A stretch of 64,000 nt of DNA from Streptomyces sp. NRRL F-5123 (GCF_000721495.1 NZ_JOHY01000009.1:1-64000); one strand, 5' to 3'. Positions 8,546 through 17,522 are shown, counted from the stretch's first letter. Numbers and translations are program-made. Notes: generated by a model from the letters alone, not told the origin.

Positions 8546-8576
8546 TTACTCCAGAGTAAACTTACCGACCAGTAAG
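8546..8576 (-). promoter_or_regulatory. Two adjacent palindromes, likely TetR-type operator, upstream of SCP2 gene
   Basis: TTACTCCAGAGTAA (8546-8559; 6-bp arms TTACTC/GAGTAA) and CTTACCGACCAGTAAG (8561-8576; 5-bp arms CTTAC/GTAAG) lie side by side, 14 bases before the SCP2 start. Such TTAC..GTAA half-sites are typical of TetR-family regulators of lipid genes in actinobacteria. No regulator gene is adjacent, so it would act from elsewhere. Confidence 0.5.
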
Positions 8577-8744
8577 AATAGTTTCCGCACCGGCCGCCCA
8601 CAACCCGGAACCACCGCGACAGAGAGCAACATTTACCCCTAAGCTTCCGAGTCGGCGCGGGTGAACTGCGCGTTGCCGCAGGCGATTTGCGGCCCGGGCC
8701 GCACTGTCCCCATCGCTCACTCGCGTACCGCGAAAGGCTCCACC

Positions 8745-9077
8745 ATGTCCCAGCCCCAGACCCAGCAGCTCGGCAGCGGCCAGACCACGTCCGCCGAGAG
8801 CTTCTGGTACGTCCTGCACTGCATCGCCTTCGGCGCCGGCTACTTCGCCAAGGTCCCGGTCAAGAAGGCCCTCAGCGACTACGGCCTGGTCCAGATGACC
8901 GGCGCCGAGAAGTTCTGGTACGTGGTGCAGAACATCTTCTTCGGGTCGGGCTACCTCGCCAAGGTCATCTACAAGAAGGCGCTGTCCGAGGTGCGGTTCG
9001 GCGTGCAGCCGGGATACGGCGCGCAGCCCGGCTACCCCTCGCAGCCGGCCCCGGGCCAGTCGCCGTACGCGGGCTGA
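8745..9077 (+). CDS. Small protein with a duplicated 29-residue unit, unknown function
   Basis: A 110-residue protein I do not recognise. Residues 17-45 and 54-82 are two copies of one unit, exactly 37 residues apart, with 19 of 29 positions identical (pattern AExFWYV...I.FG.GY.AKV..KKALS). Each copy has an aromatic FWYV start, a short hydrophobic stretch and a Lys-rich end, so each could be an amphipathic or membrane-lying helix. The last ~28 residues are Gln/Pro/Gly/Tyr-rich (GVQPGYGAQPGYPSQPAPGQ). It starts at ATG 8745 with a GAAAGG site. A strong terminator follows at 9097-9123. Confidence 0.72.
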   Translation: MSQPQTQQLGSGQTTSAESFWYVLHCIAFGAGYFAKVPVKKALSDYGLVQMTGAEKFWYVVQNIFFGSGYLAKVIYKKALSEVRFGVQPGYGAQPGYPSQPAPGQSPYAG

Positions 9078-9096
9078 CGGCCCCGCACGAACCGGA

Positions 9097-9123
9097 GCCG
9101 CGGCGGGCCTGGCCCGCCGCGGC
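9097..9123. terminator. Bidirectional terminator between convergent genes
   Basis: A perfect 12-bp stem: GCCGCGGCGGGC (9097-9108), loop CTG, GCCCGCCGCGGC (9112-9123). It sits between the convergent ends of the small duplicated-unit gene (9077) and the FAD oxidoreductase gene (9147), so it can serve both. Confidence 0.75.
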
Positions 9124-9146
9124 TTCCGCGTTCCGGCCGCGCCGCC

Positions 9147-10577
9147 TCAGCGCCGGGCCGTGCGGCGCAGGTGCCGCAGCACCGCGCGGGCGGCGTTGTG
9201 GCCGCTCATGCCGTGCACACCGGGTCCGGGCGGGGTCGCGGACGAGCACAGGAAGACCCCGGGGCGCGAGGTCGCGTACGGGATCGCGGCGAGCCGCGGG
9301 CGCAGCACCGTCTGGAAGCCCGAGAAGGCGCCGCAGCCGATGTCGCCGCCCACGTAGTTGGCGTTGCGCGCGGCGAGCCCGGCGGGGCCGGTGACGGCGC
9401 GGGCCAGCACCAGGTCGCGGAAGCCCGGGGCGAAGCGCTCGATCTGCCGCTCGACGGCGTCGGTCGCGTCGCCGTGCCAGCCGTTGGGCACGTGCCCGTA
9501 GGCCCAGAAGACGTGCTTGCCCTCGGGGGCGCGCGAGGGGTCGGCGACGCCCGGCTGGGCGGTGATCAGGAACGGGGTGTGCGGCGGGCGGCCGGTGACC
9601 GCGCGGCTCAGGGCGTCGCCGATCTCGGTGTACGTGGGCCCGACGTGCACCGTGCCGGCCCGCCGCGCCTCGGGCGCCGTCCACGGGACGGGGCCGTCGA
9701 GGGCGTAGTCGATCTTGAAGACGGAGGGGCCGTAGCGGTAGCGCCGGTAGGCGTCGCCGAGGGCGGCGATCCGGGCCAGCGCGGTCGGCGAGGTGTCGAA
9801 GACGTAGGCGCGGGCGGGCGGCAGCTCGTCGAGCTTGCGGACCGTCACGCCGGTGCGGATCACGCCGCCCAGCTCGGTCAGATACCCGGCGAGCGCGTCG
9901 GAGATCGCCTGCGAGCCGCCGCGCGCGACGGGCCAGCCGCGCTCGTGCCCGGCGAGCGCGAACATCATGGCCATCGCCCCGGTGAAGGGCTGGCTCAGCC
10001 TCGTGATCGCGTGCCCGGCGAGCCCGGCGAGCATCCCGCGGGCCTTCGGGTCGTGGAAGCGCAGCGCGAGCAGCGACAGCGGCGGGGTGCCGGTGAGCCC
10101 GAAGCGCGCGAAGCGGTAGGGGTCGCGCGGTACCCCCGACCACTGCGGCCGGAAGAAGTCCGCGGCGATCGACTCCCAGTGCCCGATGTAGGGCGCCAGC
10201 AGCCTGCGGTACGTGCCCGCGTCGCGCGGGCCGAGCGACGCGGCGGTCTCCCCCACGCTCCGCGCGAGGACGGCGGCGGTGCCGTCCGGGAAGGGGTGCG
10301 CCATGGGCACGTCCGGGTGCAGCCACTCCAGGCCGTGCCGGGCCAGCGGCAGCGCCTGGAAGGCGGGCGAGCCGATCCCGAAGGGGTGGACGGCCGAGCA
10401 GGGGTCGTGCCGGAAGCCGGGAAGCGTCAGCTCCTCGGTCCTGGCGCCGCCGCCCACGGTGTCCGCGGCCTCGTAGATCTGCACGCTCAGGCCCGCGCGG
10501 GCCAGCTCGACGGCGGCGGTCAGCCCGTTGGGGCCCGCCCCGACGACGACCGCGTCCGCGACCACGGCCCGGCTCAC
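9147..10577 (-). CDS. FAD-dependent oxidoreductase, phytoene-desaturase-like family
   Basis: A 476-residue flavoprotein. The N-terminal Rossmann motif is [20 protein letters not shown], followed by [20 protein letters not shown] and [12 protein letters not shown], as in the CrtI/PYROXD2-like family. The C-terminal FAD contact reads [23 protein letters not shown] 10577 is preferred because the dinucleotide motif then begins within ten residues of the N-terminus; the longer frame adds ~41 Arg/Gly-rich residues. It is monocistronic with no carotenoid genes nearby, so the substrate is unknown. Confidence 0.83.
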   Translation of the reverse strand: MSRAVVADAVVVGAGPNGLTAAVELARAGLSVQIYEAADTVGGGARTEELTLPGFRHDPCSAVHPFGIGSPAFQALPLARHGLEWLHPDVPMAHPFPDGTAAVLARSVGETAASLGPRDAGTYRRLLAPYIGHWESIAADFFRPQWSGVPRDPYRFARFGLTGTPPLSLLALRFHDPKARGMLAGLAGHAITRLSQPFTGAMAMMFALAGHERGWPVARGGSQAISDALAGYLTELGGVIRTGVTVRKLDELPPARAYVFDTSPTALARIAALGDAYRRYRYGPSVFKIDYALDGPVPWTAPEARRAGTVHVGPTYTEIGDALSRAVTGRPPHTPFLITAQPGVADPSRAPEGKHVFWAYGHVPNGWHGDATDAVERQIERFAPGFRDLVLARAVTGPAGLAARNANYVGGDIGCGAFSGFQTVLRPRLAAIPYATSRPGVFLCSSATPPGPGVHGMSGHNAARAVLRHLRRTARR

Positions 10578-10748
10578 GGCCCGACCGCCGTCCGGCCGCG
10601 GGCACCCGTTCCGGCGTCGCAGCAGGAGGCGGGCGGGCCGCCCGCCGCCTCCGCCCCACCGGTCACCGCACCGACTCCGTTGCCCATGCGGCCCATCCAA
10701 CCAGACTGCGCGGCCGCGTGGTTCGGTACCCCGGTGCGTATGGCAGGG

Positions 10749-11762
10749 TCACGCCATCGCGGGGATGACGTGGTCGCCGTACGCGTCCACAGTGGCCTGC
10801 TTGGCGTCGTGCATCGCGTAGAGGGCGAAGTGGTCGACGCCGAGCCCGCGCAGCGCGCGCATCCGGGCCAGGTGCGCCTCCGGGGGGCCGATGACGCAGA
10901 AACGGTCCACGATCGCGTCCGGCACGAACGCGGTGTCGGGGTTGCCGCTGCGGCCGTGGTGCGCGTAGTCGTAGCCCTGCCGCTGCCGGATGTACGCGGT
11001 CAGCTCCTCCGGCACCTCGGCGGAGTGCGCGCCGTACCGCGCGACCAGGTCGGCGACGTGGTTGCCGACCATGCCGCCGAACCAGCGGCACTGCTCCCGG
11101 GCGTGCGCGAGGTCACCCGGCGCGACCCCCGCGGTGACGTACGCGGGCGCGGCCACGCACACCGTGACCGACGCCGGGTCGCGCCCGGCGCGTTCGGCCG
11201 CGGCGCGCACCGCCTTGACCATCCACGCCGTCAGATGGACGTCGGCCAGCTGCAGGATGAAGCCGTCCGCCAGTTCCCCCGCCATGGCCAGCGCCTTCGG
11301 CCCGTACGCCGCCATCCACACCGGCAGCCGCCCGTCCCGCACCCACGGCAGCCGCAGCGCGGTGCCGTCGACGACCGCCTCGCGGCCCTCGGCGAGATCG
11401 CGGATCGCGGTGATCGCGCGGCCGAGCCGGGCCAGAGTGGCGGGCGGGCGGCCCGCGACGCGCATCGCCGAGTCGCCGCGGCCGATGCCGCACACGGTGC
11501 GGTTGCCGTACATCGAGTTGAGGGTCGCGAAGGTGGAGGCGGTCACCTCCCAGGTGCGGGTCGCGGGGTTGGTGACCATGGTGCCCACGGTCAGCCGCTC
11601 GGTGTGCTCCAGGATGCGGCTGTGGATGACGAACGGCTCCTGCCACAGCACGGCGGAGTCGAACGTCCAGCCGTGGCTGAAGCCCCGGCTCTCGGCGCGC
11701 CGCATGAGCGCGACGACGTCGGACGCGGGCGGGTCGGTCTGCAGCACGAGGCCGAAGTGCAT
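10749..11762 (-). CDS. Luciferase-like (LLM, F420-type) oxidoreductase in pyrimidine operon
   Basis: A 337-residue luciferase-like TIM-barrel protein beginning MHFGLVLQTDPP. Family landmarks are TVGTMVTNPATRTWEVTAS, TVCGIGRGDSAMR and LPVWMAAYGPKALAMAGELADG. ATG 11762 is chosen because GAGGAG precedes it at the right distance; an in-frame codon 33 bases upstream has no such site. It is the last gene of the minus-strand operon after the hydantoinase (42-base gap). Related actinobacterial proteins are found beside hydantoinases and are predicted to use F420. It may reduce or oxidise the ring substrate, which is an inference. Confidence 0.83.
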   Translation of the reverse strand: MHFGLVLQTDPPASDVVALMRRAESRGFSHGWTFDSAVLWQEPFVIHSRILEHTERLTVGTMVTNPATRTWEVTASTFATLNSMYGNRTVCGIGRGDSAMRVAGRPPATLARLGRAITAIRDLAEGREAVVDGTALRLPWVRDGRLPVWMAAYGPKALAMAGELADGFILQLADVHLTAWMVKAVRAAAERAGRDPASVTVCVAAPAYVTAGVAPGDLAHAREQCRWFGGMVGNHVADLVARYGAHSAEVPEELTAYIRQRQGYDYAHHGRSGNPDTAFVPDAIVDRFCVIGPPEAHLARMRALRGLGVDHFALYAMHDAKQATVDAYGDHVIPAMA

Positions 11763-11804
11763 GGGCCGCGCTCCTCGCTGGTGCGTGACGGTCACGGGTG
11801 CGGG

Positions 11805-13205
11805 TCACAGGTACTGGCACAGGCCGCGCGGGGTGTACTGGCCGTGCCCGGCGCGGCCCACGTACGTACCGCGGTCGACGACCGGGACGCCGCGCGACAG
11901 CACGGTCTCGACCCGGCCGGTGAGGGTGCGGCCCTCGTAGGCGCTGTAGTCGACGTTCATGTGGTGCGTCCGCGCCGAGAGGGTCTGCTCGGCGTGCGGG
12001 TCGTAGATCACCACGTCGGCGTCCGCGCCGGGCGCGATGGTGCCCTTGCGCGGGTGGAGGCCGAACATCCGGGCGGGCGCGGCGCAGGCGACGTCGATCC
12101 AGCGGCGGCGGCTCAGCCTGCCCTCCACGACGGCCTGGTGCAGCAGGTCCATCCGGTTCTCCACGCCCGGCAGGCCGTTGGGGATGCGGGAGAAGTCGCC
12201 GCGGCCCAGCTCCTTCTGGCCCGCGAAGCAGAACGGGCAGTGGTCGGTGGACACCACCTGGAGGTCGTCGGTGCGCAGCCCGCGCCACAGCGCCGCCTGG
12301 TGCTCGCGCGGGCGCAGCGGGGTGCTGCACACGTACTTGGCGCCCTCGAAACCCGGCTCGGCGAGGTTGTCGGCCGACAGGAAGAGGTACTGCGGGCAGG
12401 TCTCGCCGAAGACCGGAAGTCCCAGGTCGCGGGCGGCGGTCAGCTCGGCGAGCGCCTGCTCGGCGGAGACGTGGACGACGTACAGCGGGGAGCCCGCGAC
12501 CCGGGCGAGCTGGATCGCGCGGTGCGTCGCCTCGGCCTCCAGCAGCGCGTGCCGCACCTCGCCGTGCGCGCGCGGTCCGGTCCGGCCCGCCTCCAGTGCC
12601 TGCCGGACCAGGACGTCGATGGCGATGCCGTTCTCGGCGTGCACCATCGGCAGGCCGCCGTTGGCCGCGGCCCGCTGGAAGGCGCGCAGGATGCGGCCGT
12701 CGTCGCTGTAGAGGACGCCGGGATAGGCCATGAAGAGCTTGAAGCTGGTGACGCCCTCCTCGACCAGGGCGTCCATCTCGCGCAGCGTCCGGTCGTGGAC
12801 GTCGGCGACGATCATGTGGAAGCCGTAGTCGACCGCGCAGCGCCCGTCGGCCTTCTCGTGCCAGGCGTCCAGGCCCGCGCGCAGCGAGCCGCCGACGCTC
12901 TGGACCGCGAAGTCCACGATCGTCGTGGTCCCGCCCCACGCGGCGGCCCGGGTGCCGGTCTCGAAGGTGTCGGACGCGGTGGTGCCGCCGAAGGGCATCT
13001 CCATGTGGGTGTGCGCGTCCACGCCGCCGGGGACGACGTAGCGGCCCGTCGCGTCGATCACGGTGTCGGCGGTGAGGGACGCGGCGGCGTCGCTGCCGTG
13101 GGCGGCGAGTGCGGCGATCCGGCCCGCCTCGATCAGCACGTCGGCGTGCGCCTCCTCCGCGGCGGTGACGACGAGGCCGCCGCGGATCAGGGTCCGGCCG
13201 TTCAC
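11805..13205 (-). CDS. hydA: Dihydropyrimidinase / D-hydantoinase
   Basis: A 466-residue cyclic amidohydrolase opening dihydropyrimidine or hydantoin rings. Metal ligands are visible: H65 and H67 in GVDAHTHMEMPFGG, the carbamylated lysine K156 in TSFKLFMAYPG, H189 in MVHAENG, a His in LYVVHVS, and the Asp in VVSTDHCPF. The C-terminal GVENRMDLLHQAVVEGR and CAAPARMFGL are family-typical. GTG 13205 overlaps the aminotransferase stop by 4 bases. Together with the flanking C-N hydrolase and aminotransferase this fits reductive pyrimidine catabolism to beta-alanine. Confidence 0.92.
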   Translation of the reverse strand: MNGRTLIRGGLVVTAAEEAHADVLIEAGRIAALAAHGSDAAASLTADTVIDATGRYVVPGGVDAHTHMEMPFGGTTASDTFETGTRAAAWGGTTTIVDFAVQSVGGSLRAGLDAWHEKADGRCAVDYGFHMIVADVHDRTLREMDALVEEGVTSFKLFMAYPGVLYSDDGRILRAFQRAAANGGLPMVHAENGIAIDVLVRQALEAGRTGPRAHGEVRHALLEAEATHRAIQLARVAGSPLYVVHVSAEQALAELTAARDLGLPVFGETCPQYLFLSADNLAEPGFEGAKYVCSTPLRPREHQAALWRGLRTDDLQVVSTDHCPFCFAGQKELGRGDFSRIPNGLPGVENRMDLLHQAVVEGRLSRRRWIDVACAAPARMFGLHPRKGTIAPGADADVVIYDPHAEQTLSARTHHMNVDYSAYEGRTLTGRVETVLSRGVPVVDRGTYVGRAGHGQYTPRGLCQYL

Positions 13206-14536
13206 AGGGCGACTCGGGCCGCGTAGTCCTCCCGGGCCGCGGCGAGCGCCGCCTCCAGGATCTCCGCGCCCTCCTCGGCCTCGGCGACGGTCAGCGACAG
13301 CGGCGGCGCGATCCGCAGCACGTTGCCCGCCCTGCCGCCCTTGCCGACCAGCAGGCCGTTCTCCCGGGCGGCCTCCAGGACCACTGCCGCGGCCTGCGCC
13401 GACGGGCGGTCGGAGCCGGGCACGACCATCTCCACGCCGAGCATCAGGCCGCGCCCGCGCACCTCGCGCACCACGTCCAGCCGCGCGGCGGCGCCCTCGA
13501 TGCGGGCCCGCAGCAGGCCGCCGACCCGGCGGGCGTTGCCCTGGAGGTCGTGGCCGACGAGGTGGTCGAGGTTGGCCAGCGCCGCGGCGGCGGTGACCGG
13601 GCTGCCGCCGAAGGTCGAGATGGAGTTGGCGGCCAGGCAGTTCATAACCTCGGCGCGGGCCACGACGCCGCCCACGGACATGCCGTTGCCGACGCCCTTG
13701 GCGAAGGTGAGGATGTCCGGCGGCCCGGCCGCCGCGTGCGCCTGCCAGCCCCAGAAGTGGTCGCCGGTGCGGCCCCAGCCGGTCTGCACCTCGTCGGTGA
13801 TCCACAGGATGCCGTGCTTGTCCAGCACCTGCTTGAAGGCGGCCAGCAGCCCGTCCGGCGGCATCGTGAACCCGCCGACGCCCTGGACGGGTTCCGCGAC
13901 GAGCGCGGCGACCCGGCCGCCCGTCTGCCCGAGCACGTCCTCCAGGTCCGCCACGCACGCCGTCACGAACTCGGGGTCCGCCAGGTGCGCGTACGGGCCG
14001 CGGCTGCGCACCCCGCCGTGCACGTACAGCGTCTGCAGCGGGGACAGGCTCGTCGGCGACCAGGCCGAGTTGCCGGTCACGCCGACCGTGCTGAAGGAGC
14101 GGCCGTGGTAGCTGTTGCGCAGCGCCAGGACCTGGTTGGAGCCGCGGTAGGCGGTGGCCAGCAGCAGCGCGGTGTCGTTGGCCTCGGTGCCGGAGGTGGT
14201 GAAGAACACCCGGGCGTCGGGGATGCCGGACAGCCGCGCGATCCGCTCCGCGAGTTCCACGGCCTGGCTGCTCAGGTAGAGCGTCGAGGAATGCAGCAGC
14301 CGCCCGGCCTGCGCCACGACCGCCGCGGTGACCTCGGGCAGCGCGTGCGCGGTCATGGTGGTGAGGATGCCGCCGAAGAAGTCCAGGTAGCGGTTGCCCT
14401 CGGCGTCCCACACATGGCGGCCCTCGCCGCGCGTCAGCTCGATCGGCCGGTCGTAGTACGTGGCCAGCCAGTCGGGCAGCACCGCGCGGTGCCGGGCGTG
14501 CAGGGCCTCGTGCAGGCCCGCGGTCTCGGTGGCCAC
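13202..14536 (-). CDS. Class III aminotransferase, probable beta-alanine:pyruvate type
   Basis: A 444-residue PLP enzyme. Visible are the phosphate-binding FFTTSGTEANDTA (~111-123), the cofactor Asp248 in WITDEVQTGWGRTG, and the Schiff-base lysine K280 in DILTFAKGVGNGM. The N-terminal RHVWDAEGNRYLDFFGGI is typical of class III. It lies between C-N hydrolase and hydantoinase, so the likely job is to remove the amino group of beta-alanine (or 3-aminoisobutyrate) made by them. It starts 4 bases after the upstream stop and overlaps the next gene, so translation is coupled. The amino acceptor is not determinable from sequence. Confidence 0.87.
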   Translation of the reverse strand: MATETAGLHEALHARHRAVLPDWLATYYDRPIELTRGEGRHVWDAEGNRYLDFFGGILTTMTAHALPEVTAAVVAQAGRLLHSSTLYLSSQAVELAERIARLSGIPDARVFFTTSGTEANDTALLLATAYRGSNQVLALRNSYHGRSFSTVGVTGNSAWSPTSLSPLQTLYVHGGVRSRGPYAHLADPEFVTACVADLEDVLGQTGGRVAALVAEPVQGVGGFTMPPDGLLAAFKQVLDKHGILWITDEVQTGWGRTGDHFWGWQAHAAAGPPDILTFAKGVGNGMSVGGVVARAEVMNCLAANSISTFGGSPVTAAAALANLDHLVGHDLQGNARRVGGLLRARIEGAAARLDVVREVRGRGLMLGVEMVVPGSDRPSAQAAAVVLEAARENGLLVGKGGRAGNVLRIAPPLSLTVAEAEEGAEILEAALAAAREDYAARVAL

Positions 14537-14540
14537 TCCC

Positions 14541-15383
14541 TCACGCCCCCGTCAGGATGCCGTACGCGTCCGGGCGCCGGTCGCGGTAGAAGGCCCACTG
14601 GGTGCGGACCTCGTCGAGCAGCCCGAAGTCCAGGTCCCGGACGAGGAGTTCCTCGTCCGTGGTGGACGCCGGGTCGCCCACGAGCCGGCCGCGCGGGTCG
14701 GCGAAGTAGCTGGTGCCGTAGAAGTCGTCGTCGCCGTACTCCTCGCGGCCCACCCGGTTGATCGCCGCCACGAAGTACTCGTTGGCCACCGCCGCGGCGG
14801 GCTGCTCCAGTTGCCACAGGTGCGCCGACAGACCACGGCTGGTGGCACTCGGGTTGAACACCAGCCGGGCTCCCGCCAGGCCCAGCGCCCGCCAGCCCTC
14901 CGGGAAATGCCGGTCGTAGCAGATGTAGACGCCGATCCGGCCGACCGCCGTGTCGAAGACCGGCCAGCCGAGATTGCCCGGCCGGAAGTAGAACTTCTCC
15001 CAGAACCCGGGGAGTTGCGGCAGGTGGTGCTTGCGGTACTTGCCGAGGTAGCTGCCGTCGGCGTCGATCACCGCGGCGGTGTTGTAGTACACGCCGGGCT
15101 GCTCGATCTCGAAGACCGGTACGACGATCACCGTGCCGGTCTCGCGGGCGAGGTCCCGCATCCGCCGGACGGTGGGCCCGTCCGGCACCGGCTCCGCCCA
15201 GCGGTTGTGGGCGGCGTCCTGCACCTGGCAGAAGTAGGGGGCGTTGAACAGCTCCTGGAAGCCGATGACTTGCGCTCCCTGCGCCGCGGCGGTGCGGGTG
15301 TGCGCTTCGTGCTTGGCGACCATCGAGTCGGTGTCGCCGGTCCAGGCCGCCTGGACCAGTGCGGCGCGTACGACGTTGCTCAT
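14541..15383 (-). CDS. Nitrilase-superfamily C-N hydrolase, probable beta-ureidopropionase
   Basis: A 280-residue carbon-nitrogen hydrolase with the catalytic set E44 (GFQELFNAPY), K117 (KYRKHHLPQ) and C155 (YICYDRHFPEG). It should hydrolyse N-carbamoyl-beta-alanine, the product of the dihydropyrimidinase two genes downstream, to beta-alanine, CO2 and ammonia. ATG 15383 is preferred: the 37 upstream in-frame residues would run through a palindrome (15401-15416) and repeat DNA. It is the first gene of a four-gene operon. N-carbamoylputrescine amidase is an alternative, but the neighbours argue against it. Confidence 0.88.
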   Translation of the reverse strand: MSNVVRAALVQAAWTGDTDSMVAKHEAHTRTAAAQGAQVIGFQELFNAPYFCQVQDAAHNRWAEPVPDGPTVRRMRDLARETGTVIVVPVFEIEQPGVYYNTAAVIDADGSYLGKYRKHHLPQLPGFWEKFYFRPGNLGWPVFDTAVGRIGVYICYDRHFPEGWRALGLAGARLVFNPSATSRGLSAHLWQLEQPAAAVANEYFVAAINRVGREEYGDDDFYGTSYFADPRGRLVGDPASTTDEELLVRDLDFGLLDEVRTQWAFYRDRRPDAYGILTGA

Positions 15384-15400
15384 GCGGCTGCTGCCCCTCT

Positions 15401-15416
15401 GACGTGGCGTCACGTC
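15401..15416 (-). promoter_or_regulatory. Candidate operator for the pyrimidine operon
   Basis: The inverted repeat GACGTG-gcgt-CACGTC (6-bp perfect arms) is centred about 25 bases upstream of the first start codon of the operon. The position suits a repressor. No regulator gene is adjacent. Confidence 0.45.
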
Positions 15417-15629
15417 GCCCCACTGTGGCGCGCACCGTGCGCTTCCGCGCGGGAGTACCCGCTGTGTCGCCGCGGGCTGACCCGTACGGCCCACTCGCCG
15501 TGCGGGCGTTGCACACCGCGGCCCACCGCCGCGGAGGGGTCACTTCTCCCTGCGCGGGGTTGCGCCTGCGCCCTGCGGGGCTGCCGCCTGCCGCCTGCCG
15601 CTCGACCTTGCTGCCGGCGGGGGCTGGTC

Positions 15630-15668
15630 GCGCAGTTCTCCCCCAGCGCTTCGCCTGGGAGGTGCCCC
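15630..15668. repeat. Dispersed intergenic repeat, copy B (inverted), in the 15384-15986 gap
   Basis: GCGCAGTTCTCCCCCAGCGC followed by TTCGCCTGGGAGGTGCCCC is the reverse complement of copy E with few changes. The similarity extends well beyond the core on both sides (about 15580-15720), into flanks that recur beside copies C-E: CGCGCCCC..., GCACCGGGGTGC and CCGTGACCTTC on one side, CGCCGGC...GGTCG on the other. The 603-base gap holds this element and the operator at 15401. I see no gene in it; a promoter for 15987 should lie near its right end. Confidence 0.65.
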
Positions 15669-15986
15669 CACGCGCCCCTTTCGCACCGGGGTGCTGCTTG
15701 CGGTGGTTCCCGTGACCTTCTCGCCGTCTCACTTACGCGCGCAGTGCCCCGCGCCCTTGAAACGCTCACCCTCCGCACGCGATTCCCCTCCCCCGCTAGG
15801 GCACCCCGCAGGTCCCCCGTCAGCCGGGGCGGAAGGGGGCTGGCCGGATGGTGACGGTCGTGTTCGAGGGCGGGAGGCCTCGGGGGCCGCGCGCGGCGGG
15901 CGGGGTGTTCGAACCTGCGGGGCGGACAGGTCGGTTCACGCCATACTCCCCCATTCCCCGGACCTGAGGGCATATCAGCTTTTACC

Positions 15987-16700
15987 GTGATGTTCGTGAA
16001 AGCCGTACCCCGCCCGCGGTGGCCGCTCGCCGTGGGCGCCGCGTCCGCGCTCCTGCTGGCCGCAGGCCCTTCCGCCGCCTCCACGCCCGCGCCCGCGACC
16101 CCGCACGGGTCACGCGGGGTGACCGTGGTCGTGTGCGGCCGCGACGGGCGGATCGGGGTCCTGGTCCGGGTGAGCGGAGCGGTCCTGCTGCCGATCGGGC
16201 AGGTCGCCGTCCGAGTGGGCGGCACGTGCGGCCCGCGCCCGGGCACTCCTTCGCCCGGTACGCCGCCGCCCGTCACCCCGCCGCCCACGACGCCACCCAC
16301 GCCCCCGCCGGGCCCGCCGCCCGTCACACCGCCGCCACCCACGCCCCCGCCCGCGACGTCCCCTCCGGCACCGCCCCCTGCCACCTCGCCGCCCGCCACG
16401 ACGCCCGCGTCCGCACTGCCCGTGCCCACCGGCACGACACCCCGGGCCGCCGGGTACGCGTCCGGGCCGGACCGCGAGAGCCCACGCGTACGCCCCGCTC
16501 CCGGCAGCGCGTCGCACGTGTACCCGACACCGTCCGGCACGGACGACTTCGCCCTTCCGCAACCCGGCGGCGAGCCGCACCCGCACGGAGCCGGAGGCGG
16601 GGCCGCGCGCTGGTGGCTGCTCACGATGGCGGTCGTGCTGCTCCCCGCCGTGCTCGCGGCCGTCCCCTACCGCTACCGCACCTCCCGGCGCCGGAGCTGA
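15987..16700 (+). CDS. Secreted, Pro-rich, C-terminally membrane-anchored protein, unknown function
   Basis: A 237-residue surface protein of unknown function. It has a signal peptide (PRPRWPLAVGAASALLLAAG, cleavage likely near AAS|TP), then a short globular part (~45-80) with two Cys. A ~65-residue Pro/Thr spacer of TPPP and SPPAPPP units follows, then a ~60-residue linker, a hydrophobic helix (~210-227) and a basic tail RYRTSRRRS. The layout is that of a cell-wall-spanning anchored protein. It starts at GTG 15987 or the next codon ATG 15990. The next gene begins 42 bases on and may be co-transcribed. Confidence 0.7.
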   Translation: MMFVKAVPRPRWPLAVGAASALLLAAGPSAASTPAPATPHGSRGVTVVVCGRDGRIGVLVRVSGAVLLPIGQVAVRVGGTCGPRPGTPSPGTPPPVTPPPTTPPTPPPGPPPVTPPPPTPPPATSPPAPPPATSPPATTPASALPVPTGTTPRAAGYASGPDRESPRVRPAPGSASHVYPTPSGTDDFALPQPGGEPHPHGAGGGAARWWLLTMAVVLLPAVLAAVPYRYRTSRRRS

Positions 16701-16742
16701 CGCCCGCGCCGCCCCTCCTCCCGTCGCACCCCTGGGAGCGCC

Positions 16743-17522
16743 ATGCCGCACTACCTCCTCTTCGTTCTCTCCGCGCTCGGCGGCGCGGCCTTCGCTCTCA
16801 CCACCGGCTGGTTCCTCGGACGCCGCCGTGTGCCCGCGCCCGACGGCGACTCCGGCGACGGCCTGTCCCTGATCGGGGCGGTGCTCCTCAGCTCGTTCAT
16901 CCTGCTGACGGGATTCCAGGTCGCGGGCAGCTGGTCCGCGCTGGGCAACGCGCGCTCCGGTACGTACGACGAGGCGCGGGCGCTCACGGACACGTACTGG
17001 GCCGCGGGCGGGCTGGCCCCAGCCGACCGTGGCGCGGTGCGCGGGCTGCTGCGGGCGTACACGGAGGACGTCCGCGACGTCGAATTCCCGCAGCTCGCCC
17101 GCGGGCGGACCAGTCCCGCGGCGTGGCAGGCGCTCGATCAAGTACGGGCGGCGGTCCGTGGCGCCTCGGCGGCGCGGCCGGAGGAACAGGCGGCGAAGGC
17201 GGCGGCGCAGTCGGCGCTGGCGACGGTGTACGAGACCAGGTCCGACCGCGCCGCCGCGGTCACCGCGGGGATCCCACGGGTGGTGTGGGTGGCGATGGTC
17301 GTCTCCGGGGCCTTCCTGCTCACCTTTCCGGCAGTGCTCGGGCTCACGGCTGCGCCGCGCCACCTCGTGGCGGTGGGGTTCGCCGGGGCGGCGGTGGCCT
17401 TCGCGATCGTGCTGGCCGCGCAGCTCAACCAGCCCTTCCGCCAGCCCTTCGGCGTAGGGGGCAGCGCATACCGCTCCGCGGAGGCGCGCTTCACCCAACT
17501 GGACGCCACACCGCGTCCCTGA
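16743..17522 (+). CDS. DUF4239 (bestrophin-like) membrane protein
   Basis: A 259-residue membrane protein with four predicted helices at about 4-25, 41-61, 178-198 and 206-226. The polar middle region carries SGTYDEARALTDTYWAAG after the second helix. Arrangement and length match the bestrophin-like DUF4239 family found in many actinobacteria. Its transport function is not established. It starts at ATG 16743 after GGGAGCGCC. It is probably the second gene of a pair with the Pro-rich surface protein. Confidence 0.72.
   Translation: MPHYLLFVLSALGGAAFALTTGWFLGRRRVPAPDGDSGDGLSLIGAVLLSSFILLTGFQVAGSWSALGNARSGTYDEARALTDTYWAAGGLAPADRGAVRGLLRAYTEDVRDVEFPQLARGRTSPAAWQALDQVRAAVRGASAARPEEQAAKAAAQSALATVYETRSDRAAAVTAGIPRVVWVAMVVSGAFLLTFPAVLGLTAAPRHLVAVGFAGAAVAFAIVLAAQLNQPFRQPFGVGGSAYRSAEARFTQLDATPRP

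Noticed and set aside
9171..13226. 1351-codon plus-strand open frame
   Set aside because: Runs antisense through the FAD oxidoreductase, LLM enzyme and hydantoinase; low-complexity product, so not a gene.
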